DNA from: Scenedesmus sp. ARA3
Lineage: Eukaryota > Chlorophyta > Chlorophyceae > Sphaeropleales > Scenedesmaceae
DNA: 16,713 bases
Assembly (NCBI GenBank): GCA_004335835.1
Contig: RWJK01001772.1
Location: 1-16,713 of the forward strand
Direction of reading: 5' to 3'
A program made the position numbers and the translations under genes. Below, piece after piece: positions 1 to 9,856 of this stretch. Every line of letters begins with the position of its first letter. The first letter of the stretch is position 1. The notes beneath the pieces were generated by a model. It was not told the origin of the DNA. It worked only from the letters and a program-made list of their open reading frames with translations, and did not search any database.

Positions 1-230
1 CTGTGCTCAGCATTCGCTTCAACAACTCTGTCAACATTGCAGACAGAGACCAGCCATCACCCTGGCAGGCGTCCGTGCCGCTTCAAAGGCATGTGATGGC
101 AGACAGCGCTGAGGGCATCAACACACCTAGGCTTATCCGCCATCACACGATTGCGCCATCACACATGCATTAACCTCAACCACCTTCCCACTGCAGGCCT
201 CTCCACTGCATCAGGCGCTTCGCATGTCGC

Positions 231-2250
231 TTAGAAGCGCGTTGCGGCCGACTCAACCTGCTGCTCCACGCCCTGCTCCTGCTGCAGCTGCTGCAGCGTC
301 GCCTGCAGCGACTCAAGCTCCGCCATGAGGGCATGCAGCTTCGCGTACTGCGCGGCTTTAGTTGCAGGCAGCTGTGGGTTGCCGCTGACCGCAACATCTG
401 CCGCTGCCGCTGCTGCTGCTGCAGGCTGTGCATAGGGCGCTGAGATGGGCGCCACGGTGGGTATGCCGGCTGGGCCGCAGCCAATCTGCAGCCCTGCTGC
501 AAGCAGCTCCTCGGCAATGATTGCATCCAGCTCAGCGTCGCTGATGCATGCAGCAGCAGCAGTAGCAGCAGCAGCACTGCCCTGTAGATCGCAGCCGGCT
601 GCTAGCCAGGCCTCAAGCTCACTGCTGCTGAACAGCGGCGCCGCAGCAGGGGCGGCTTGTGCTGCTGCGGTTGTGGCGTTGCAGCCGAGCTGCTGGGGTG
701 CCGCGCTGAAGGAGCTGCACCGTGGCTGACCTGCAGGCTGCTGCTGCATCGGAGCAGGAAGGCCGCACATGGCAAGCGGCGCAGGCAGGGTAGCGCTGTG
801 CGCGATGTTGCCGTCGCCAATGGCCTGGCCATGGCAGTTGATCACAGCAGGCGGGGTCCAAGGCAGCTCAGTGCATGCTGCTGGAATTCCTGCAGGAGCC
901 TGCTGCACTGCCAGCTCAGATGGCACATGCCAGCCAAACATGCTGCAGCTGGCATTGCCGCATTCAGCAGCCTGCTGCTCCTGCTGCTGCATGGCCTGCA
1001 GCTGCTGCCAGTCCTGCTGCTGCTGCTGCCGCATCATGCACTTCTGCCTGCGCCGGGCTAGGCCTGCCTTGCAGCTGCGGTTCTTGCCTTGGAACTGCTG
1101 CAGGCGCTCCATCTTGCCGCACTGCAGCGACACAGGCGCAGCAGCAGATGCAGCAGCAGTGGGGCAGGCGTTGCAGCAGACGCGGGCGAGGGCAGCCCAT
1201 GCAGGAGGATGCAGCTGCTTGCAGGACAAGAGGACACAGAGGACACAGAGACACATCGCCACATGTGTGACGGCAGCAGGCAGCGAATGGTGGCTAGGAT
1301 GCTTCCTTGCACTGTGCTCGCAGAATTCAACAGTCTCCTGCAAAGCCAGTGTACAAGCACGCTGGGAAAGCGTGCTTGTACGCCGGCTGGAGCATGCTGT
1401 GCCAGTGCAGCAGCAGGGTCCTCACTTGCTGGCAGAAGCGCCACAGCTGTTCGCCTGCCCCCTTGCAGCGCACACTTTCAGCTTTCAGGTGCTGCGGACA
1501 GACCCCTGCAGCAGCAGCAGCAGCAGCAGCGGATCAGTGTGAGCTGCCTCCGATTGAGTCACTGTTGCTGACACGGATGCTGACTCCGACATGCTGGTGC
1601 ACCAGGCTTGTGGTAGGCGCCTGCTGTGTGTTGCCAAATACTCTGCTTTGCAAAGCAAAGAACACACGCCAGCACAGATGCACCAGTCGCGCTGCATGCA
1701 AGTCCTGCAAGCAGGCTCCCATCAACCAGCTGACCTCAAGTTTGCTCACCTCTCTTCAGGCAGTAAGGCTTGTTCAGGGCACACAAGTCCACTGAGCAAC
1801 CAACAACCTTGCAGAGCCTGTCCCTTTTCCTGCCTGAGGTGCCACAGCTGTCATGATGGTTGTTCTGGCTTGTGTCTGAAAAGCTGCTGCTGCTGGTGTG
1901 TCCTGCACAGCAGGCGACACACGCATGTTAGCGCCAAAAGTGATGCGTGTGCGCAATAAATAACGCACAGCAGGGTCGCGATGCAGCTGATTGAGCGGAC
2001 GGTTCTTGGTGGCTGGTCGCAGCAGCAGAATGCAGTGAACGCTGGGGCGAACCAATGGACAGTTCGGCAGCCTGTATTGTCTACGGCTAAGGCGTTCCAG
2101 CTACAACCTATAGCTGAGATGCCACCGCTGGCTGATAGGGCAGCACCGTGTTGATCTGCAACTTTGACTGCTGCGGCAAGCGAGCACACGCGGCAAGCAC
2201 AACGAAGCCAGAATCAATCAATATTTGCCTGTTATACCTGTGGAGACCAT
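231..2250 (-). CDS. SBP-box (SQUAMOSA promoter-binding-like) transcription factor, 4-exon model
   Basis: A nuclear DNA-binding protein of the plant/green-algal SBP family, which binds GTAC-core promoter sites. Model on the minus strand: exons 2250-2238 (ATG, only 13 nt), 1902-1750, 1505-1426 and 1121-231 (TAA stop); every junction is GT/AG and phases close to 378 residues. The SBP box lies at about residues 35-115. Zinc finger 1 has CKVVGC, then VCPQH. Next comes LWRFCQQ, directly followed by a GTGAGG donor, and the next exon resumes with CGKMERLQQF, then KNRSCK and the basic RRRQK nuclear-localisation end. The family keeps an intron at this FCQQ position, as far as I recall. The usual His of zinc finger 2 is Glu87 here. 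The rest of the last exon is Ala/Gln-rich with no domain I recognise. Identity and the three domain exons are secure; the tiny first exon is tentative, because an in-frame TAA lies just upstream of the 1902 acceptor. Confidence 0.85.
1351..1381. repeat. Perfect 13-bp inverted repeat in SBP intron 3
   Basis: Arms 1351-1363 and 1369-1381 are exact reverse complements (arm GTACAAGCACGCT) around a 5-nt loop. It lies in the 304-nt intron 1122-1425 that splits the SBP box, so the pre-mRNA can form a strong hairpin. The outer four bases of each arm are GTAC, the core of SBP binding sites. Confidence 0.9.
1509..1529. repeat. (CAG)7 triplet tract at an acceptor of the SBP gene
   Basis: Seven CAG units on the plus strand, which read CTG on the gene's sense strand. 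They directly abut the acceptor of the SBP exon at 1505-1426 and replace the usual polypyrimidine tract. Confidence 0.9.
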
Positions 2251-3134
2251 TCTGGCTTGGGCAGCTATCTGAGCGAGGGTGGCTGCTGCTTTGACCTCTC
2301 GCGTGTCTTTTCCAATCCGATATATGAAGAACTAGTTGCTTGACCTAAATAAGCCTGTGCGCGACAATTCAGCGACAAATATAGACAGCAAGCGCCCAGT
2401 TCCGCGCTTATGGCGAGATTGAGCCTGATTGCCTCAGCGAGGCTGACACGCTGGCTGCCATTATCACCATCAAAGCAATTCTTTGTCCACCGTCTTATGT
2501 CTAAAATGCTCAATTGTGTCTATTAACGATGCACGAGGGTGAACCGGAGCTCATATTCTTGTTGAGCATGGCCATAAACTGCCATAAACCTGGTGGTCAT
2601 GACACCAACATTTCAAGTACGCACTTGTATAGCATTGAATATTGAATCAAAATATGTCATTCAAAAACATAATATCGGTGGAAGACACAATATGCAGAGT
2701 TCCGCCTGAACTTCGAAGCAGGCTTCTGTCTCCTGGGAGCTGCGACGTGATCAGCCATCAGAAGAAGCGAGCGAAAAGCCATCAAAAGCAACCAGAAGCT
2801 GTTGAAGGTCTGATTTCGATTGATTTGCTGGCATATGAATCCGTCAAGGGCTGTAGTGGTTGTAACACACTTGCGGTTCGACAGGGACGTCCCTGTGTGT
2901 GCACACTTGCCAAGCAGTGCACGACAGTAGGGTTGGTCACGGCAGCAGCGTCCCTGACACGCTGCTGTCCTGCCAACTGGGCGTTGCTGTTCCAATGGCA
3001 TGCCAGCCTGCCTATGAAGAACAGCCTTGCCGGGAGCTGCCAATGCTCCATGTGGGCAGCTGCACAGCCGTGCTCTGCCTTACGTTGTCACACTTAAGTT
3101 AAGTGAACCATCCACCAAAAAGACAAGCAACATC
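2251..3134. other. Intergenic, AT-richer stretch
   Basis: No gene is supported here. The 2200-2700 part is visibly richer in A/T than its surroundings and lies just upstream of the proposed SBP start, so it probably holds that gene's promoter and 5' UTR. The 2680-3134 part is the 3' flank of the F-box gene. Open frames here have no recognisable motif, no convincing splice structure and cysteine-rich noise composition. A short direct repeat, GCCATAAAC twice, occurs near 2570-2590. Confidence 0.5.
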
Positions 3135-5216
3135 TCATGTTTTGGGTTGCATGCATGTATGCCAACTGGCAGCAGCCGTGGCTTCCACATTCAGAGCAAC
3201 AACGCCTAAATGCAACGCAGGTGGTTGCATGCCAACTACAAAATCGGCTTTCTTAGCCGTTGCTGCTGCGCAGTGTTGCCAGGACTCGTCCACAACGGCA
3301 TCTGTCACTTCATCGTTCCTGTCCACACCCAGGCACTGCAGGCGGGACAGCCGCGTCAGCATCATCAGCCCCTGCGGCGTAATGCCATGGGTGCCCATCA
3401 ACCACAACTCACGCAGCTGCGGCAGGTATGCAATCGCTCCCAAACACGCCATGCTGCCCAGCTCACAACACCTCAAGTCCAAGGTGTGCAGCTGCTTGAG
3501 GCCGCGTGCCAGCGCTGCTGCTACAAGGTCGCTCACACGAGCACCACCGTTTAAAAGCCCCAGAGACATCAGCCCAGTGAGCGCTGTCAGGTGCAACACA
3601 TCACCAGGCACCACAGCTGAGGCGAATCCAGGGCTGGTTGCTACATCCCCCAGATACCTCAAGTCAAGGTGCTTGAGGCGTGTTAGCCCTGCTATGCTAG
3701 CGCATACCTCCAATGTAGCTTGTTGCGCAGCATGCTGCCCTCCTTCAACACCTGCAGCAGCCTGCTCTGCATTTACACCAGAAGAGCGTCTGCAGCTGAC
3801 CATGTCCAAGCTAAGCTTGGTGAGGGCTGTGGCAGCAGCAGCCCCTGCAACAACAGCTGCCAGCTGCCGCCCAGTTGTTTGACCATTGCTAGTGCCATGG
3901 CAGTGCACGCGTAACTCACACAGCTGCTGCAGCTGTCCCCAAGCCGGTGATGTGGCCACAGCAGCTGCCCAATCCCGGCTCGAGTATGACAGCCGCAGCT
4001 CCTGCAGTGCTGGCAGCTGCGCCAAGCGCAGCAGCGGCTCCTGCTCTTGAAAGCCTACCCTTAACGTGAGCGCTGTCAGCTGCTGCAGCGGCATGACTGC
4101 TGCCAGCTGCTGGCCGGAAATGCAACCCAGCTGCAAGTGCCGCAGTTGTGCGGGAAGCACCAACAGCTGCGACTGCATGTTTGAGCAGACAAGCCGCTGC
4201 AGCTGCTGCAGGCGGCGCATGTCCAGCGTGGGTGACAGCTGCAAGTGCTCAATCCCTGCTTGAACCACCCGCATTTCAAATTCCTGCAGCTGTGAAGGCG
4301 GTTGTGCTGTCAGCTGCTGCAGGGCGGCGCTTGCCAGAGCTGCCTTTTCCCCGCCCCGCACTATCATGCTGACTCTCAACTAAGTGAGCCTAGCCAACTG
4401 GCCTAACACTGATAAGCAGCTCTCAACACAAGGCTCGCCCTGGCTGACCCAGGTGGGGTTGCCGCTGAACACCAGCTGCTGCAGGCTGCTGAGGCGTGGC
4501 AACTCCGCTGCTACTGCAGCTATAGCTACTTCACTTGCTGCAGCAGCACGCGCTGAGCCACCACCACCGAAGTCTAGCACCAGCCGCGTCAGGCTGTGCG
4601 ACGGTAGCAAAGGCAGCAAGCCCGCAGCGCAGGTTGCATCGCTGCTGAAGCTGGCCAGGCGCAGGCCTAGCTGCTGCTGCTGCTGCTGCTGTGACGCAGC
4701 GCTTCTGGCAACTGTCACTGCTGTGATGTCAGCTGCAGCTGCCGGCTTTGTTGCTGATGCAGCTGCTGCTTGCATGCCTGTGCGCAGCAGCTGCACTGCT
4801 TCATCACTCACAGCAGGCGCCGCAGTTGTGGCTGCAACCCAGGTACGCCAAGGGTTGAGGTCCAAGCTCGTAACCAGCGGCCCATGCCTGGCCAGCCAGC
4901 TGGCAAAGCTGGCTATCTTTGGCTGCAGCTGCGCAGCAGCAGTGGCTACAGTGGTGCCAGGCTTGCTGCAGCTGCCCAGCTCGATCTGTACATATGTGTT
5001 GCAGGCTGCACACTGCTGCAATGCCTGCCTCCAGTCCTTGCACACGCAGGCAGCTGTGCACAGGATGTTGGGAGAGCAGCTGAAATACGGATGCGCCACA
5101 ACAATGGGCAGCGCCAGCAGGCTGCTGTTGGTGGTCTCCTGCAAAAGCAGACAGAGGAGCAGCAGGCACACAGCCACAGCAGGTGGGTTCTGACTGCCTT
5201 CCGGCGCACCGATCAT
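3135..5216 (-). CDS. F-box / leucine-rich-repeat protein interrupted by an in-frame TAG
   Basis: F-box proteins recruit substrates to SCF ubiquitin ligases, with the repeats contacting the target; that role is inferred from the fold. The upstream part (5216-4380, 278 residues) carries an F-box-like stretch at residues 33-68, with LLALP and then LCTAACVCKDWRQAL, followed by leucine-rich repeats. A TAG at 4382-4380 stops it after LGQLARLT. The same frame continues at once with LRVSM and about 410 more residues of repeats such as LTRLKHLDLRYLG, LHTLDLRCCELG and LRELWLMGTHGIT, ending in TGA at 3135. The repeat register runs straight through the TAG, so this is one gene with a single nonsense codon: a decayed allele, a sequencing error or readthrough. 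The hydrophobic run at residues 16-25 overlaps a pyrimidine-rich stretch ending TTTTGCAG before GAGACC, so the true N-terminus may lie in an upstream exon. Confidence 0.8.
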
Positions 5217-6014
5217 GGTGCAAATGCATGCGATCTACTGATCAAAGCCATTTGAATCAGCAGGGCTCACAGGAGCTGCGCCTGTAGGCGTCTAGCACAG
5301 CTTCGAGCACGCTAGGCTGCTCGAACAGCATAACCCACCTCGTGATCCTGCATCTTTGGGGAACCTGATTACAAAAGAGGTTACTCGAACTTTAATTTGA
5401 GGTGTAGCAGCACGACTCCGTTGTGCGGCGATAATAGAGCGGCCATCAGCAAAGTCCAAGGTTGGCCCTCAACCCTGTCACAGCAGCAGACCAAACATTC
5501 AACACACCCCACCCTCACGAAAACAGCAGTCCACAAACATCACGCAAAATAACATGTATGGTTCATTGCTGGCTTTTTCAGTGACATATTAGTCCTGAGA
5601 CGGCAGGGCAGCCCGTCCTTGACGTTTTGCTCAATGGTAGTGTCGATGCATTCGTCCTTACGCAAGACAGCCAGGATACCAGTACGTCGAGGGATGTTGC
5701 ACCAGCAGAATACAATGCTTTGCATTTGTCCAACTTTTCGTGGAATGCACCCGTTGCGTGTGAGTCTTGTTGAGCTTCTGCAGCGTTGCGCAGTGCAACA
5801 CGCAGCACAGTGCAGTGCAACACGCAGCACCATGGCGCGCTTGTGCCTGGATGCAGCCGTCTGCTGCCATTGAATGCGCTACGGGTGCAGTGGTGATGTA
5901 ATGCATCCATGCTACGCAGAAACTCTGCACAAACCACCTTTTCTGAAACATGCAGATGCACCCCCTGCTACATGCGTTGCTCACTGCACATGGCACCTTG
6001 ATAGCAGCGCTACC
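5217..6014. other. Intergenic: F-box gene promoter side and hydrolase 3' flank
   Basis: No gene recognised. On the minus strand a TGTAA motif, the usual green-algal polyadenylation signal, occurs at 5373-5369. It is the only one I found between here and the hydrolase stop, which would imply a long 3' UTR of about 640 nt. Also present are an 8-bp inverted repeat TTCGAGCA/TGCTCGAA (5302-5309 and 5318-5325) and an 18-bp direct repeat at 5791-5808 and 5813-5830. Confidence 0.45.
5791..5830. repeat. Exact 18-bp direct repeat, 22-bp period
   Basis: Positions 5791-5808 and 5813-5830 are identical (CAGTGCAACACGCAGCAC). They lie in the 3' flank of the hydrolase gene. No function is apparent. Confidence 0.85.
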
Positions 6015-8525
6015 CTAGGTTCTTGTGCTGTTGCTGCCTTGTGCCTTTGCTGGAGCTGGCACTGCTGCCGCCGCAGCACCAGCAGGCTTTGCTGCTGCCG
6101 TGCCTGCAGCTGACGCCTTTGCAGCTGTGACTGCTGAGCTCAAAGCAGCAGCAGCGGCAGCCTGTTTCGCTGCTGCCTGCTGCGCCGCAGCCTTGGCTGC
6201 TGCCGCTCCCGCAGCAATTATTCCAGCACTAGCTGTCCCAGCTGGCGCTGCTGGCTTGGCTGCCCCTGCAGCTGGCTGCTGCTGCTGCGCCTTCGCTGTT
6301 GCAGCTGCCATCATGGCCTTGATATCCTTCTCAGACTGCATCACCGTATAGCTCGCCATCTGTGACAGCATCTGAGTGAGCTCCGGCGAGTAATCCATGG
6401 CAAAGGTCGTAATGTACGGAAACTCCTTCAGCGACGCGTAGATCGTACTCGCCGCATCCTTCCTCGCGCCGATGCCGCGGCCTTTCCGGAAATCTTCGAG
6501 CAGCTTCTTCGTGTCTTTCGGCAGCGCGGATTCCCATGCTGTATCCTTTACGTTGAGCAGCCACAGCACGTTTGCAGTGTAGCCTCCAGCAATGCCAAGG
6601 AAAGGGTTTGGCAGCACTTTGAGGCTCTGCTTGATGCTGGGAGCCTGGCCTGCTTTGAGCTTGGACACCATGCTGTTGTAGAATTGGGTGTAACCCTCCT
6701 TGGGAAAGACCTGCAGGTGTGATTGGTGTTCGTAAACGGGCAGTCCAAGGTTAGTGCAGGGTGCAGCAGATCAGGAAGTGTCCAGACAGCACAGCTTGTT
6801 GTGGCTGAACAACAGCGGCTGATTCAAAGGAGTGAACTGAATGCCCGCAGCAGCACCCCCACATCCAATGAGCACAGCAAAGCCAGCAGAGTAGGCCCGG
6901 CAGTACAGCCAGCCGCCACACCTGCAGCACCTTGCACACATGTTGTGCATGCGTCACTGTTTAAAAGCGCAACGGCTGCAGCATGGTTCAGGGCTAGCAC
7001 TGCGGCAGAACTCTGATCAATGCACGCAGCGGAGCCCCTAGCTCGAATCACCTGCAGCATCTTGTTGTACAGGTCAGGTGCCACTCCATCGATGGGCTTC
7101 ATGTCCAGCGGCACCGCGCCGTACAGCCCTGAGATATCATATTGGCCTGCGGCATGCAATTCACAGCAGCAGCAGCAGCAGCAGCACCAGCACCAGCAGC
7201 AGCAGCAGTGATGTTGCACGAGCTGAAGCTCCCGGCAGATTCCCTGCTGCATATCAGCTCGTGTTACTGGCATTCACACAGCTTAAACAAACCCAGCGTG
7301 CCCTGCAATGGTGCATTGATGGTGTTTGTGGCCTTACAGATGCTGCTATTAACCACAAGCGGCGCATGCCGTCACTCACACTTGGAATACTCGATTGCGC
7401 CTGCAAAGGGATCGCATTTGGTGGCGCTGCCTGCAATGATGTTTTCAACGCCCCGCCGCAGCAGCGGACTCATGCCCTGGTTGTCATGGCCGCCGCCATC
7501 CCCAAACTTGGCATCGTCCACACCTGCAGCAGCAGGCAAGCAGGGCTGGCTGTTTCAAAACACAAAACCTGAAAAACAATCAGTGCAGCAGAGTCATGGC
7601 CTGGTTGTCGTGGCCACCACCATCCCCAAACTTGGCATCATTCACACCTGCAGAGATGCGACAGCAGACCTTGCTTGATTACGCAGGGGAGTATGAAGGA
7701 GCAAGCCTACAGCCGCATCAACTGCAGTCTGTGCTGACGCAGCGCTACATACATGCATATAGTCTTGCTGGCAGGAGTGCCGTCGCATGCCTTCCGTGGC
7801 CGCCCCAAGCCATCCGAGTGCTGTTGCTGTACTACATGAGAGAAGCTGGATGAAAGTAACAACATACCACATGTCAGTAACAAGTAACATCCCACCTTTG
7901 AAGTCCCACAGGTTCCAGTAGTCGAACTCTTCAACTGACAGCAGCTGCTCGCGCCCCTCCTTGCCGCCCTGTGTCTTCTGCGCCACAAATGATGACGACA
8001 CGCCCACTGCTTGCACCAGGCCCACCACAGAACTCGATGATACTGTAACAGCCTGCAATGAAACAAGAGGAAATGGGTGTGGTTGTTGCCCAGAGGTGCT
8101 CATTGACCGTTTGCAGTATGTGGCATGTCACATGCCACATACTGCACATGCCGAATGTGAACACAGAACGCTCAAACCCCTGGTGCCGCGCTGCAGCTGC
8201 ACAAACAAACCTTGGTGTGATGTCACTCGACGGCACACAGGTCAGCTGTGCATGCAAGCACACATCCGTCCCTGTCCCCTACGCCCCCGCGGTTGATCCA
8301 GCAGGAGGGCTCACCTTCGTGCCGTTTGGGCTGACCACGCCAGCAGTAGGTGGCGCGCTGTTGAAGCCCAGAGGCTCCACCATGCCCCCTCCCAGTGCCA
8401 CAGGCTGCGTGTCAAGCTGCAGTGGGGGCATACCATAGTACAGGGGGCTGAACTCAAAGGGGAAGAACTTGCGGGGGTTGTTTTGCAAGATGAGGCTGCC
8501 GAGGATGATGGGGAAGGGCCTGCGC

Positions 8526-8562
<37 letters not shown>

Positions 8563-9823
8563 ACGGCAGCAGCTGATGTTATGGTTCTGGTTACGCTTGA
8601 GGGAAAGAGCTTTTACATGTCAGCTTGTGGAATGAGGCTGCCGAGAATGATGGGGAAGGGCCTGCGCGGAAGCAGTGGCAGCAGTGGCAGCAGCAGCAGC
8701 AGCAGCAGCAGTTGTGCTGGTTGCACTCAAAGGGGAAAAACTTGCGGGGGTTGTTTTGAAGGACGAGGCTGCCAAGGATGATGGGGAAGGGCCTGCGCGG
8801 CAGCAGCAGCAGCTGCGGCAGCAGCAGCAGCTGCGGCAGCAGCAGCAGCAGCAGTTGTGCTGGTTGCACTCAAAGGGGAAGAACTTGCGGGCGTTGTCTG
8901 ATGGATGATGCTGCCGAGGATGATGGGGAAGGGCCTGCGCGGCAGCAGCAGCAGCAGCAGCACGTGTTTACAAGCATTATGGCATGATTGAAGGAATGAC
9001 AACATAGCACGGTATAGACTCGGATGCGCTGGCAATGGTGATCTTCATATCTGCTCCAACATGCGCAAGACAGCAGCGGAGCGAACGGTGCTGACAGGAA
9101 CACCTTCGAGATCACTCACCTGTCCTGTGTGCCTGCTGTCAGAAAAGGAATAGATGGTGCCTGCTGCGAAACACGTTCGTGCACGCGGCCCCTTGTGCCC
9201 AGGGTCGTCACGCTGCTGCGCGCCGCACCCACAGCAAAGGGGTCTAGGAAGGCCTCCCCTATGGCGTCAGACCAGGCGCGCACGCGCTCGCCACGTGTCA
9301 CTGCAGCGCAAGTGGCCAACAATTCATCCGGATCAATGCCTTTGGTGAAGTGGTGGACAGACCTGTGGCGTTAACATGACTCGAACACTGTGAGTGTACC
9401 TGCAGAGGAGTTGGATGCTGATACACGTTGCATCGCTGCCCTCACCACACCCCTACAGCATGCCCCTGTCCCACTGCTGCCTGCAGCCCGCCATTGCCAG
9501 CACGCACCCAGGTCCAGCAGCGTCTCCCGCAGGATCTCCATCACGGGTGCGGCTTTGTTCACTGCCTCGCCGTAGCTGCCGGGGCTCAGGGTTTGTGCTG
9601 CTGACGTGTCCAGCTGCTGCGGAGGGATGTAGGGCCCAAAGAACTGCTTCAGCGGCACCTGCATCATCACACAGTAGATAGACAACAGCTTTTTCCTGTT
9701 GTGGGTGTTGACTTGTTGACGATGCTTGGCGATGTTGTGAACACCTGTCAGCACATGAGACACAAGCAGTGCACAGAAAGGGGCGCCATGTACGATGCCA
9801 GCTGCACATGTACTGTTTGCACC

Positions 9824-9856
<33 letters not shown>

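Noticed and set aside
2642..3097. 151-codon open frame on the plus strand
   Set aside because: No recognisable domain, Cys-rich noise in its second half, and no splice or Kozak support.
4380..4382. TAG reassigned to an amino acid in this nucleus
   Set aside because: The hydrolase reading frame ends naturally at TAG (6015-6017) with nothing domain-like after it, and other genes use TAA and TGA normally.
5131..5170. Signal peptide or membrane segment at the start of the F-box protein (VCLLLLCLLLQ)
   Set aside because: The same bases form a strong pyrimidine tract and TTTTGCAG acceptor just before the F-box, so the hydrophobic run may be intron sequence.
6025..6351. Ala-rich open frame on the plus strand
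   Set aside because: Antisense shadow of the Ala-rich tail of the hydrolase's last exon; GCN/NGC triplets read as Ala on both strands.
8726..8934. Separate paralogous hydrolase gene
   Set aside because: Only the head of one exon is repeated, with no other exons alongside.
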